Shown piece after piece: positions 45,169-53,613 of a stretch of DNA of 64,000 bases (positions within the stretch are counted from its first letter, which is position 1; each line of letters begins with the position of its first letter). The stretch covers positions 1 to 64,000 of the forward strand of contig NZ_KE386572.1 in assembly GCF_000427665.1 (NCBI RefSeq). The letters are read 5' to 3'. Both the position numbers and the translations under genes were made by a program. The notes under the pieces are model-generated. The model was given only the letters and a program-made list of their open reading frames with translations. It was not told where the DNA came from and did no database searches. Source of the DNA: Geminicoccus roseus DSM 18922. Lineage in GTDB: Bacteria > Pseudomonadota > Alphaproteobacteria > Geminicoccales > Geminicoccaceae.

Positions 45169-45969
45169 ATGGCAGGCAGCGACGGCAGCGTCCTCGACCG
45201 GTTCCGGCTCGACGGCAGGAAGGCGATCGTCACCGGCGGCGGCCGCGGGATCGGCCGCGGCATCGCCCTGGCGCTGGGACAGGCCGGCGCCGACGTCGCG
45301 ATCGTGTACGAGAAGGCGAAGGACCGCGCGGAGGGCGTGCTGGCGGAACTGCAGGCGCTGGGCCGCACCGGCTCCTACGTGCAGCAGGCCGATGTCAGCG
45401 CCAGCGCCGACGTGCAGCGCATGGCGGAGGAGGCGGAGCGCCGGTTCGGCCGGGTCGACATCCTGGTCAACAATGCCGGGATCGCCCACAACGCCGCGGC
45501 CGAGGACATGACCGAATCCCAGTGGGAGCGGATGATCCGCATGAACCTCACCTCGGTGTTCCTGAGCTGCCAGGCGATCGGCCGGCAGATGATCCGGCAG
45601 AAGAGCGGCGTGATCATCAACATCGGCTCGCTCTCGGCCAAGATCGTCAACTTCCCGCAAAAGCAGGCGCACTACAACGCCGCCAAGGCCGGCGTGCACC
45701 TGCTGACCAAGTGCCTGGCGGTGGAATGGGCGCCGCACAACATCCGGGTCAACGCCCTGGTGCCGGGCTATATCCACACCGAGCTGGTGGACCCGATCAT
45801 GGAAAAGCACGGCGAGATGGTGAAGAAGCACTGGCTGGAGCCGTCGGTGCAGAACCGGTTCGGCACCGTCGAGGAACTGGGTGCCGCCGCCGTCTACCTG
45901 GCCTCGGACGCCTCCACCTTCACCACCGGCGAGGAGATGGTGGTGGACGGCGGCTACACGCTGCGCTGA
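45169..45969 (+). CDS. SDR family oxidoreductase
   Basis: A 266-residue classical SDR. VTGGGRGIGRGIALALG binds NAD(P), NNAGIAHNAAAEDM is the central motif, Ser is in NIGSLSAKIVNFPQ and Tyr/Lys in AHYNAAKAGVHLLTK. The end, YLASDASTFTTGEEMVVDGGYTLR, is typical of polyol and sugar dehydrogenases of this superfamily (arabinitol/sorbose type). ATG 45169 has GGGAGG upstream. Divergent from DedA/PAP2. It lies just before the dienelactone hydrolase gene and near the inositol operon, but a shared pathway is not shown. Confidence 0.88.
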   Translation: MAGSDGSVLDRFRLDGRKAIVTGGGRGIGRGIALALGQAGADVAIVYEKAKDRAEGVLAELQALGRTGSYVQQADVSASADVQRMAEEAERRFGRVDILVNNAGIAHNAAAEDMTESQWERMIRMNLTSVFLSCQAIGRQMIRQKSGVIINIGSLSAKIVNFPQKQAHYNAAKAGVHLLTKCLAVEWAPHNIRVNALVPGYIHTELVDPIMEKHGEMVKKHWLEPSVQNRFGTVEELGAAAVYLASDASTFTTGEEMVVDGGYTLR

Positions 45970-46111
45970 CCCAAGGTCCCGGGCGTCTGAACCGGAAGTG
46001 TCGGCAATCCGTACCGGATGACGGTTGATCGATCTTTGAAGAGATGAGCATGCAGGATTTTCGTTCCGGCATCTCCAGCCCCGGATGGATGCAGGCGGGA
46101 GGGGTTCTGTC

Positions 46112-46903
46112 GTGACCGTGCTCACTGCCGGCTTTCCGGCCGCCGCCAGCCCGGCATCGGCTACCGACGCCTTCGGCCTTGCCGAGGGCGAGGTGCGGAT
46201 CCCCGTGCCGGATGGCGAGATACCGGCCTACCGCGCGATGCCGGAGGGCGGTGGCCCGTTCCCGGCGATCCTGGTGATCCAGGAGATCTTCGGCGTGCAC
46301 GAGCACATCCGGGATGTCTGCCGCCGGCTCGCCAAGAACGGCTACTATGCGATCGCCCCGGCCCTCTATGTCCGCCAGGGCGATGTCGGCCCGATGGACG
46401 ACGTGCAGCAGATCCTCCGGGAGGTCGTCGCCCGGGTGCCGGATCCCCAGGTGATGGCCGACCTGGACGCCACGGTCGCCTTCGCCACGGCGTCCGGGGA
46501 CGCTGACGCCGGACGGCTCGGGATCACCGGCTTTTGCTGGGGCGGACGGATTGTCTGGCTCTATGCGGCCACGAACCCGCAGGTGAAGGCCGGTGTCGCC
46601 TGGTATGGCCGGCTGGTCGGCGACGGCAGCGCCAACACGCCCCGGCACCCGATCGACGTGGCGCCCGGCCTCGCCGTCCCGGTGCTGGGCCTTTATGGCG
46701 GCCAGGACCATGGCATTCCTTTGGAGACGGTCGAGCAGATGAAGGCCGCCCTGGAGAAGGGCACGTCCGGCTCGGGCTTCGTGATCTATCCCGAGGCCGG
46801 GCACGCCTTCCACGCCGACTATCGACCGACCTACGACGAGTCGGCGGCCAAGGACGGCTGGAAGCGGATGCTGGCCTGGTTCGCCGCCCACGGGGCCGGG
46901 TGA
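46112..46903 (+). CDS. Dienelactone hydrolase family protein
   Basis: A 263-residue alpha/beta hydrolase of the DLH family. FPAILVIQEIFGVHEHIRDVCRRLAKNGYYAIAPALYVRQG is the family N-terminal block, the nucleophile is Cys in ITGFCWGGR, and the Asp and His are in YGGQDHG and YPEAGHAFHADYRP. Some homologues hydrolyse chlorocatechol lactones, but many act in other routes. GTG 46112 was chosen for the GGGAGG eight bases upstream; an ATG at 46085 would add nine residues. No aromatic-degradation genes are near. Confidence 0.9.
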   Translation: MTVLTAGFPAAASPASATDAFGLAEGEVRIPVPDGEIPAYRAMPEGGGPFPAILVIQEIFGVHEHIRDVCRRLAKNGYYAIAPALYVRQGDVGPMDDVQQILREVVARVPDPQVMADLDATVAFATASGDADAGRLGITGFCWGGRIVWLYAATNPQVKAGVAWYGRLVGDGSANTPRHPIDVAPGLAVPVLGLYGGQDHGIPLETVEQMKAALEKGTSGSGFVIYPEAGHAFHADYRPTYDESAAKDGWKRMLAWFAAHGAG

Positions 46904-46931
46904 ACCGGAGGGTGGCAAAGGCCGGGACCGG

Positions 46932-47171
46932 TCAGGCGGACCCGGCCGCCTCGCCCTCGTCGATCAGCACGATGTCGTCGCCGGGCTCGGTGGATGCCTC
47001 CAGGGCCTGCACCGCCTGGTCGACCGCGTCGTCGGCGAAGCTGCGCTCGCCGCAGTTGCGGCAGCGCCAGGCCGGCACCTGGATGTCCTCGACGATCCGC
47101 CCGGCCCGGCGGATCGCGATGGTGACGCTGTCGGCGCGCAGGAGGCCCGCCTGGCAGTAGGGACAGAGCAT
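46932..47171 (-). CDS. YgiT-type zinc finger protein
   Basis: A 79-residue protein with two CxxC knuckles, CPYC (C3, C6) and CRNC (C37, C40), in the frame of YgiT/MqsA-type N-terminal zinc fingers (MLCPYCQAGLLRADSVTIAIRR...AWRCRNCGERSF). The C-terminal third is acidic and not helix-turn-helix-like. In MqsA this finger belongs to an antitoxin, but no toxin gene is next to it. It starts 4 bases after the iolE stop and is therefore the last gene of the inositol operon. Confidence 0.85.
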   Translation of the reverse strand: MLCPYCQAGLLRADSVTIAIRRAGRIVEDIQVPAWRCRNCGERSFADDAVDQAVQALEASTEPGDDIVLIDEGEAAGSA

Positions 47172-47175
47172 CCGG

Positions 47176-48084
47176 TCACTCCGCGATGGTGAGGCCGGCT
47201 TCCCTGCAGCAGGCGACCAGTTCGGCGTGGCCCATCTTCGCGAACGTCAGCGGGTGCGCCTTGGCCGGGTCCTGCTCGGCCTCCACCACCATCCAGCCCG
47301 CATAGCCGATCTCGCCCAGCACGTTCACGATCTCCCGGAAGCACACCGAGCCCTGGGTGTCGCCCGGCACGGTGAACACGCCCTCGATCACGCCCTTGAG
47401 GAAGCTCCAGCGGTTGTTGCGCAGCTGGGAATGGACCGCCGGGCGGATGTTCTTCGCGTGGAAATGGTTCACCCGGGCGGCATGCCGGCGCAGCGTCGCC
47501 ACGCAGTCGCCGCCGGCAAAGGTGAGGTGGCCGGTGTCGAACAGGAGGCCCACCGCCTCCCCGGTGCTGGCCATCAGCAGGTCGACCTCGCGCTCGGTCT
47601 CGACCACCGTGCCCATGTGGTGGTGGAAGGCCATGGCGATGCCCTCCCCCTTCATCCATTCGGCAAGCGCGGTCAGCTTCTCGCCATAGGCCGCAAACTC
47701 CGCCTCGGGCATCCGCGGCCGGTTCGCCACCGGCGTGTTGATCTGGCCCTGCACCGTGCCGGTGGTCTCGGCATAGACCAGCACCGGCGATCCCATCGCC
47801 ACCAGCAGGTCGAGATGGCGGCGGACCGCCTGCTTTTCCTGCTCGATCGAGCGCTGGCGCAGTTCGCCGGAGAACCAGCCGGTGATCAGCTGCAGCCCGT
47901 GTTCCGCCATGATCGGCTTCAGCGCGGCCGGGTCGTCGGGGAACTTGCCGCCCTTCTCGATCCCGGCATAGCCGGCCTCCTTGGCCTCGCTCAGGATCTG
48001 CTCGAGCGGCGTGACGCCGCCCAGTTCCGGCAGGTCGTCGTTGGCCCAGGCGATCGGCTGGGTTCCGAGGCGGACGGTGCTCAC
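47176..48084 (-). CDS. iolE: Myo-inosose-2 dehydratase
   Basis: A 302-residue TIM-barrel enzyme. The start VRLGTQPIAWANDDLPELGGVTPLEQILSEAKEAGYAGIEKGGKFP is characteristic of IolE, as is FHHHMGTVVETEREVDLLMASTGEAVGLLFDTGHLTFAGGD, whose His/Glu/Asp residues would bind Co/Mn. It removes water from scyllo-inosose to give the diketone that IolD opens. GTG 48084 has GGGAG upstream; an ATG at 48108 overlaps the stop of the preceding gene (ATGA) and adds eight residues, so both starts are plausible. Same operon as iolD although two unrelated genes intervene. Confidence 0.92.
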   Translation of the reverse strand: MSTVRLGTQPIAWANDDLPELGGVTPLEQILSEAKEAGYAGIEKGGKFPDDPAALKPIMAEHGLQLITGWFSGELRQRSIEQEKQAVRRHLDLLVAMGSPVLVYAETTGTVQGQINTPVANRPRMPEAEFAAYGEKLTALAEWMKGEGIAMAFHHHMGTVVETEREVDLLMASTGEAVGLLFDTGHLTFAGGDCVATLRRHAARVNHFHAKNIRPAVHSQLRNNRWSFLKGVIEGVFTVPGDTQGSVCFREIVNVLGEIGYAGWMVVEAEQDPAKAHPLTFAKMGHAELVACCREAGLTIAE

Positions 48085-48104
48085 GTTTCGTTGCTCCCTG
48101 TGGG

Positions 48105-48974
48105 TCATGGGCCGGCTTCCGCTCCGGCGGAGCGGGCATCCAGCAATGCGATGGCCTCGCGATGTTCCGCCGGCGCGTGGGCGATGTCGAGATAGGGCCG
48201 GGCCGGCCGCCAGGGCCGCACCGCCGCCCGGAACCGCTTACCGAGATCGAGGATCGCGTCGGCGGCGATCGGCGGCGCGGCAAGGAAGTGGCGGGTCAGC
48301 TCGCAGGTATGGGTGTCCCACGGGTTGAACGCGGACGGGCTGCGCACCGGGTCGCGCGCCCAGAACACCGGGTAGGGCTTGCCGCCATTGATGCCGCGCA
48401 GGCCGCTCCAGCCGACATGGTGGATGACCAGGTTGCCGGTGGGGGGCTGGTCGGCGATCTGCTCGGCCAGTTCGATCGAGATCAGGAACCGGCCGGCCCG
48501 GGTCGAATCGGCCAGGCGGAAGCCGATATCCATGTCCGGGCCGATATAGTCGGCGCGCTGGCCGGAGCGAGCACCCGCCCGCACCTCGACGTTCGGGAAC
48601 GGGAACTGCGCCAGCCAGCCCAGCCCCTTCAGGCGCAAGGGCCCGCGCGCCAGGTCCTGGTCGTACTCCACCAGCGCATCGAAGAACGCCGCGCACAGCA
48701 GGGTGGTCTGGGCGAAGTCGGTGACGTCGAAGACGAACAGGATCTCGTCGCCCAAAAGCTTCCAGACCGAATTCATCGGGTCGCAGCCGCTTCCAAGGGC
48801 GCGGGCGTCGGCATGGCGCTGGAACAGGGCGGGAAAGTCGCGAAAGAAGCCGGAGATCGATTCCGACCACTCGATCGCCCGGGTCACGTCGCCGGCGATC
48901 ATCTCCGCCTTGTAGACGGAGCTTCCCACGATGTCGGCCGAGAGAAACAGCCGGACCTCCGGCTTGAGAGTCAC
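48105..48974 (-). CDS. Class III nucleotide-cyclase-like protein coupled to an ImmA/IrrE peptidase
   Basis: A 289-residue soluble protein. Residues ~7-170 read as a class III cyclase core: RLFLSADIVGSSVYK (D14 as first metal ligand), VWKLLGDEILFVF (K72 for the base, D76 as second metal ligand), and DYIGPDMDIGFRL, which aligns with the family pattern DxxGPxxNxAxRL. There the usual transition-state Asn is Asp (D149) while Arg (R153) is kept. Residues 170-289 match nothing recognised. The GTG at 48974 overlaps the TGA of the metallopeptidase (GTGA), showing translational coupling. Whether it makes cAMP, another cyclic nucleotide or none is open. It sits between iolD and iolE. Confidence 0.75.
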   Translation of the reverse strand: MTLKPEVRLFLSADIVGSSVYKAEMIAGDVTRAIEWSESISGFFRDFPALFQRHADARALGSGCDPMNSVWKLLGDEILFVFDVTDFAQTTLLCAAFFDALVEYDQDLARGPLRLKGLGWLAQFPFPNVEVRAGARSGQRADYIGPDMDIGFRLADSTRAGRFLISIELAEQIADQPPTGNLVIHHVGWSGLRGINGGKPYPVFWARDPVRSPSAFNPWDTHTCELTRHFLAAPPIAADAILDLGKRFRAAVRPWRPARPYLDIAHAPAEHREAIALLDARSAGAEAGP

Positions 48975-49540
48975 CGTGACAGACCGAGCTCTTCCCGGGT
49001 CGCCAGGTCCAGCGAAACCAGGCGATAGGCGGCCGCGGCGCAGGAGACATAATAATGCGCGGCAAGCTTGGTCGGCTCGTTGCCGCATTGCGCGGCACAG
49101 CGGCAGAACGATTCCTTAGGCATCAGCAGCGCGGCGGCAAACTGATTGGCCTCGCGCTCCACCGGGTCGCAGCCCCAGCGCCCGACCCGGATCCGCTCCG
49201 AGCCGAGCGGATCGCCCGAGTGCAGGACATAGTGGCCAAGCTCATGGCCGATCGTGAAATTGTCGCGCATCGGGCCGGTGATCGGCGACAGCTTGATCAG
49301 GAAATCGCCGGGCCCGTAGACCTCCAGCGAGCCGCCATCGAGTTCGCGCAGATGCGGCACGTCGACCGTGCCGATCCGCCCGCCGATCGCGGTCACCAGA
49401 TCGCGCAGGCGGTCACGTCCCGCGACGAAATCATGCTCCGCCGCGAACTGGTTGGCCCGTGCCTCGATCTCGTCGACCGGAAGGCAGCAGGGCCTGGCCG
49501 TCACGAACTCGATCACCCTGTCCAGCTCCTCGACCATCAT
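48971..49540 (-). CDS. ImmA/IrrE family metallo-endopeptidase
   Basis: A 189-residue protein with the zinc motif HELGH (99-103) in FTIGHELGHYVLHSGDP, then VEREANQFAAALLMP, in which E128 or E130 is the third ligand. The end LAAHYYVSCAAAAYRLVSLDL follows the family's conserved tail. ImmA cleaves a phage-type repressor and IrrE cleaves DdrO; such peptidases usually act on a transcription factor. No HTH domain is fused here and no repressor gene is adjacent. It is 97 bases after iolD and overlaps the cyclase-like gene, so the pair behaves as one unit in the inositol operon. Start ambiguous between two adjacent ATG codons. Confidence 0.88.
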   Translation of the reverse strand: MMVEELDRVIEFVTARPCCLPVDEIEARANQFAAEHDFVAGRDRLRDLVTAIGGRIGTVDVPHLRELDGGSLEVYGPGDFLIKLSPITGPMRDNFTIGHELGHYVLHSGDPLGSERIRVGRWGCDPVEREANQFAAALLMPKESFCRCAAQCGNEPTKLAAHYYVSCAAAAYRLVSLDLATREELGLSR

Positions 49541-49637
49541 CGGCTTGACGACATGTAGGCACAGCCGCGCATCCCGCCAACCCGATGGCTGATCCTAGCA
49601 TGCCCGGGCAGCCGGCTCCATGCGCGGCCATGCCGGA

Positions 49638-51485
49638 TCACACCCCCAGCCGCTGCCGCTTCTTGCCCTCGACATGCTCGCGGAACGCGTCCTCGACCCG
49701 CTTGCTGTTGGAGACTTCCGGCGTGCCGCATTCCCACCAGGAGCCGTTCTCGCCGGTCCAGTCGGTGGGGTGGACATCGACATGGATCACCGTGGTGCGG
49801 TCGGCGGCCTTGGCCTGGCGCACCGCGTCGTCGAACTCGCCCATCGTGGTGACCCGGATGCCCAGCGCCCCCATCGATTCGGCATGCTTGGCGAAGTCGA
49901 CGCGGAACGCCTCCTTCACCTTGGTGCCCTTCTCGATCAGGTTGTTGAAGCTGGGCTGGCCCTTGTTGGTCTGCAGCCGGTCGATGACGGCGAACCCGCC
50001 ATTGTCGCAGACCACCACGATCATCTTGTGGCCGGTCAGCACCGACGAATAGATGTCGGAGTTCATGAGCAGGTAGGAGCCGTCGCCGACCATCACGAAC
50101 ACGTCGCGCGACGGATCGGCCATCGCGGCGCCCCAGCCGCCCGCGATCTCGTAGCCCATGCAGGAGAAACCGAACTCGCAGTCGAAGGTGCCGATGCCCT
50201 TCGCCTTCCAGTTCATCTCCAGTTCGCCCGGCATCCCGCCGGCCGCGGTCAGTGCCAGGTCGCGCTCCCCGGCCAGCCGGTTCACCGCGCCCACCACATG
50301 GGCATAGGTGCTCTCCTCGGCATTGGTCGGGCCGGAGCGGCCATCGATGTACTTGTTCCACTCGCCGTACCAGGCCTTGCCCTGGCTCAGCCAGCTCTCC
50401 GGCGCCTTCCAGTTGGCCAGGGCTTGGCCCATCTCCGCCAGCGTCACCCCGGCATCGCCCACCACCGGCAGGCTCATGTGCTTCTTGGCGTCGAAGCGCG
50501 CGGTGTTGATCCCGATGAAGCGGGCATCCTCGGGGAACAGGGTCCACGACCCGGTGGTGAAGTCCTGCAGCCTCGTGCCGATCGCCAGCACCAGGTCGGC
50601 CTCGGCGGCCAGGTGGTTGGCCGAGGACGAGCCCATGATCCCGACCGGGCCGCAGTTCACCGGATCGTCGTGCAGCAGCACGGTCCGGCCGTTCAGGGTC
50701 TCGGTCACCGGGATGCCGTGCTTTTGCGCAAACGCCGCCAGCTGCGCCTCGGCATCGGCATAGCGCACGCCGCCGCCGGCGATGATCATCGGCTTCTTCG
50801 CGGCCTTCAGCAGTTCCACCGCCGCCTCGATCTGGCGGACATCGGCGCGCGGCTTGGGGATGTGGTGGACGGTCGGCTCGAAGAACCGCTCGGGATAGTC
50901 GAACGCCTCGGCCTGGGTGTCCTGGCAAAGCCCCAGGAAGGCCGGGCCGCAATCGGCCGGGTCCAGCATCATGCCCAGCGCCTGCGGCAGGGACTGGATG
51001 ATCTGCTCGGGCCGGGTGATCCGGTCCCAGTAGCGCACCACCGGCTTGAACGCGTCGTTCACCGACAAGGTCGGGTCGCCGAAATGCTCGACCTGCTGCA
51101 GCACCGGGTCGGGGAAGCGGCTGACATAATAGTCGCCGGAGAGCAGCAGCAGCGGCAGCCGGTTGGTGTGCGCCACCGCGGCCGCGGTCACCATGTTGGT
51201 GGCGCCGGGACCGACCGAGCTGGCGGCGATCATGATCTGCTTGCGCTTCTTGGCCTTGTTGAAGCCGATCGCGGCCAGCGCCATCGCCTGCTCGTTCTGG
51301 CCGCGCCAGGTCGGCAGGACGTCCTTCACCTCCTGCAGGGCTTCGGACAGGCAGGTGACGTTGCCATGCCCGAAGATCGCGAACAGGCCGGGAAACAAGG
51401 GCTCGGTCTTGCCGTCGATCACGGTATGCTGGCTGGTCAGCCAGCGCACCAGGGCCTGCGCCATGGTCAGACGCACTGTCTTCAT
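49638..51485 (-). CDS. iolD: 3D-(3,5/4)-trihydroxycyclohexane-1,2-dione acylhydrolase
   Basis: A 615-residue thiamine-diphosphate enzyme. The N-terminal Pyr domain includes FPGLFAIFGHGNVTCLSEALQ and WRGQNEQAMALAAIGFNKA; the PP domain has the GDG motif in VFVMVGDGSYLLMNSDIYSSVL with the Asn in VVVCDNGGFAVIDRLQ. The tail VDVHPTDWTGENGSWWECGTPEVS is characteristic of IolD. It opens the inositol-derived ring to 5-deoxy-glucuronate. ATG 51485 follows GGGGAGG. First gene of the leftward operon iolD, peptidase, cyclase-like, iolE, zinc finger; iolB, iolC and iolG are not in the window. Confidence 0.95.
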   Translation of the reverse strand: MKTVRLTMAQALVRWLTSQHTVIDGKTEPLFPGLFAIFGHGNVTCLSEALQEVKDVLPTWRGQNEQAMALAAIGFNKAKKRKQIMIAASSVGPGATNMVTAAAVAHTNRLPLLLLSGDYYVSRFPDPVLQQVEHFGDPTLSVNDAFKPVVRYWDRITRPEQIIQSLPQALGMMLDPADCGPAFLGLCQDTQAEAFDYPERFFEPTVHHIPKPRADVRQIEAAVELLKAAKKPMIIAGGGVRYADAEAQLAAFAQKHGIPVTETLNGRTVLLHDDPVNCGPVGIMGSSSANHLAAEADLVLAIGTRLQDFTTGSWTLFPEDARFIGINTARFDAKKHMSLPVVGDAGVTLAEMGQALANWKAPESWLSQGKAWYGEWNKYIDGRSGPTNAEESTYAHVVGAVNRLAGERDLALTAAGGMPGELEMNWKAKGIGTFDCEFGFSCMGYEIAGGWGAAMADPSRDVFVMVGDGSYLLMNSDIYSSVLTGHKMIVVVCDNGGFAVIDRLQTNKGQPSFNNLIEKGTKVKEAFRVDFAKHAESMGALGIRVTTMGEFDDAVRQAKAADRTTVIHVDVHPTDWTGENGSWWECGTPEVSNSKRVEDAFREHVEGKKRQRLGV

Positions 51486-51599
51486 CGTTCTGCCTCCCCG
51501 TACCGGCCCCTTGTCCGAACGGCGCAAACCATAGGGGAGCGTGGATGGCCGGTGAAGTATCCTTGGCCGCCGGGCCGGCAGATCGGCCGACGCCCCTGC

Positions 51600-52703
51600 T
51601 CATGGCGGGATCCGGCCGTCCGAGAGGGCGGGCAGCAGCAGGCCGCAGCCGATGAACCGGCAGCCAAGCGCGCCGCCCAGGTTCTCCTGGCGCCAGGTCC
51701 CGCCCTCGTTCGTCCAGTGCCAGAGATGGTCGTTCGGCCCCCTGGCATAGACATGGGCGGCGCCGTCGCTGCCGCCATAGGCGGTCAGGTTGCCGATCAT
51801 CCCGCTGCCGGCCTGCTCCTGGCGCCATGTCCCCCCGCTGTTCCACCAGTGCAGGAGGCGGTTGCCGGTCCCGCGCACGAACACATGGGCGGTGCCGTTG
51901 CTGACATAGGCGGAGGGGCCGCCGATGACGCCCTTGCCGAGTTCTTCATGCCGCCAGCCGCCGCCATTGTTCCACCAGTGCCAGAGGCGGCCGTTCAGCG
52001 TCTGCGCGTAGACGTGGTGGCTGTTCGCGCCGACCGCGTAGGCGGTTGGCGGATTGACGATGGCGCCGCCCAGGTCCTCGCGGCGCCATTTCCCGCCGGA
52101 CTTCCACCAGTGCAGGATGTTGCTGGTATGCGCCCGCCCATAGACATGGTGGACGTTGCCCACGGCATAGGCGGCCGGGGCGCTGACCAGTTCCCGGCCG
52201 AGATCCTCCTGGCCCCATTCGCCGTCGGAGAACCACCAGTGCCAGAGGCGGCCCTTGCGGGTGTGGGCGAAGACGTTGCGGTGCGGGACGCCATAGGAGG
52301 TTGGCGGACCGCCCGGGTCGCCGCCAAGATTGGCCACCCGCCATTTCCCGGCAAAGCGTCGCCAGTGCATGAGGTCGCCGTTGCGGCCGAAGGCATAGAC
52401 GTTGGCGCTGTTGCTGCCCAGGTCATAGGCGGTCGGGCCGGAGATGATGTCGCCGCCCAGGTCTTCCTGGCGCCAGGTCCCGCCGGTGCGCCACCAGTGC
52501 AGGAGGTGGTTGCTGCGTCCGCGCACAAAGACGTGGTGGTCGCCGCCGCCGACGACATAGGCGGCCGGCCTGTCCTGCATCAACGGGTTGTGGCGCGGAT
52601 CCTCCCCCACGCCGAACGCCGGCAGACCAATAATCAACAAAAAGAAAAAACCTGCCAGGATCATCACCCTGGGCAGGCCGTTATTTCCGGATCCAGGCCT
52701 CAC
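51600..52703 (-). CDS. Secreted seven-repeat PLL-like beta-propeller, probable lectin
   Basis: A 367-residue protein with a signal sequence (hydrophobic MILAGFFFLLIIGLPAFG after an Arg-containing start). The rest is seven repeats of about 43-46 residues, each with the scheme P-(T/A)AY..G...HVYxRxxNxxLxHWWxxGGxWRxEDLGG. This resembles PLL/PHL-type seven-bladed propeller lectins, which bind fucose or O-methylated sugars through Trp-rich pockets. GTG 52703 is chosen because GGGGAGAGAGG precedes it; an in-frame ATG at 52748 is an alternative. No cell-wall anchor is seen. Sugar specificity is unknown. It lies 114 bases upstream of iolD on the same strand. Confidence 0.8.
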   Translation of the reverse strand: MRPGSGNNGLPRVMILAGFFFLLIIGLPAFGVGEDPRHNPLMQDRPAAYVVGGGDHHVFVRGRSNHLLHWWRTGGTWRQEDLGGDIISGPTAYDLGSNSANVYAFGRNGDLMHWRRFAGKWRVANLGGDPGGPPTSYGVPHRNVFAHTRKGRLWHWWFSDGEWGQEDLGRELVSAPAAYAVGNVHHVYGRAHTSNILHWWKSGGKWRREDLGGAIVNPPTAYAVGANSHHVYAQTLNGRLWHWWNNGGGWRHEELGKGVIGGPSAYVSNGTAHVFVRGTGNRLLHWWNSGGTWRQEQAGSGMIGNLTAYGGSDGAAHVYARGPNDHLWHWTNEGGTWRQENLGGALGCRFIGCGLLLPALSDGRIPP

Positions 52704-52884
52704 CGCCTCTCTCCCCTTGAGGTGCGAGCAGGATCCAGGATGCTCCATTTTGACGGGCTTGCTGTCAACGCCGCAGGATTGCCCGGAATGCCCGGCCGGC
52801 TGGCGGTGAAGAGAGAGGGTGCTGCCGGCGCCCGGTCCGGGAGCGGGACGAGGCCCGAGGCCTCGACCTGCTCCCGGCGGCTCC

Positions 52885-53613
52885 TCAGTTCGCCTTCACC
52901 ACGAGGCGCTTGCGGCGCGCCATCAGGTTGAGCGCCTCCACGCCCGCCGAGAAGGCGATCGCGAAGTAGACGTAGCCGCGCGGCACGTGGAAGTGCAGGC
53001 CCTCGGCCACCAGCATGGTGCCGACCAGCACCAGGAAGGCCAGCGCCAGCATCTTCACGGTCGGGTGGCGGTTGACGAAGTTGCCGACCGGCTCGGCCGC
53101 GACCAGCATCACGATCATCGAGATGACCACGGCGGTGACCATCACCGACAGATGGTCGGCCATGCCGACCGCGGTGATCACCGAATCCAGCGAGAACACG
53201 ATGTCGAGCAGGACGATCTGCACGATCGCCATGGCGAAGCCGCGACCGGCTGTCGAAGCCTCCGTGTGCTGCTCCTCCATGGTGTGGTGAATCTCCAGCG
53301 TGCCCTTGGCGAGCAGGAACAGCCCGCCGCCCAGCATGATGATGTCGCGCCAGGAGATCTCGAAGTCGCCGATCGACGCGATCGGCTCGGTCAGGCCGAC
53401 GATCCAGGCGATGCCGGCCAGCAGGCCCAGCCGCATCAGCAGCGCCAAGGACAGGCCCAGCCGCCGCGCGGTGTTCTGCTGGTGGGCCGGCAGCCGGCTT
53501 GCCACGATGGAAAGAAAGATCAGGTTGTCGATGCCCAGCACGATCTCCAGCGCGGTAAGCGCGGCGAGCGAGGCCCAGGCGGCCGGATCGGTGAGAAGCG
53601 CCAGAACGTCCAT
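52885..53613 (-). CDS. TerC family integral membrane protein
   Basis: A 242-residue membrane protein with about seven hydrophobic helices. The acidic TerC motifs ALEIVLGIDNLIFLSIVASRLP and VQIVLLDIVFSLDSVITAVGM lie in transmembrane positions, followed by FVNRHPTVKMLALAFLVLVGTMLVAEGLHFHVPRGYVYFAIAFS. TerC relatives help load manganese into exported proteins or export metals, and confer tellurite resistance in some plasmids. ATG 53613 matches the family start (MDVLALLTDPAAWASL). It is divergent from folK. Confidence 0.92.
   Translation of the reverse strand: MDVLALLTDPAAWASLAALTALEIVLGIDNLIFLSIVASRLPAHQQNTARRLGLSLALLMRLGLLAGIAWIVGLTEPIASIGDFEISWRDIIMLGGGLFLLAKGTLEIHHTMEEQHTEASTAGRGFAMAIVQIVLLDIVFSLDSVITAVGMADHLSVMVTAVVISMIVMLVAAEPVGNFVNRHPTVKMLALAFLVLVGTMLVAEGLHFHVPRGYVYFAIAFSAGVEALNLMARRKRLVVKAN

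Noticed and set aside
47176-48084. iolE as a generic sugar isomerase
   Set aside because: The N-terminal motif (QPIAWANDDLPELGG) and the operon with iolD point specifically to inosose dehydratase.
49620-52931. Plus-strand frame of about 1,100 residues opposite iolD and the propeller gene
   Set aside because: Both minus-strand genes have family motifs and ribosome sites; the plus frame is shadow sequence.
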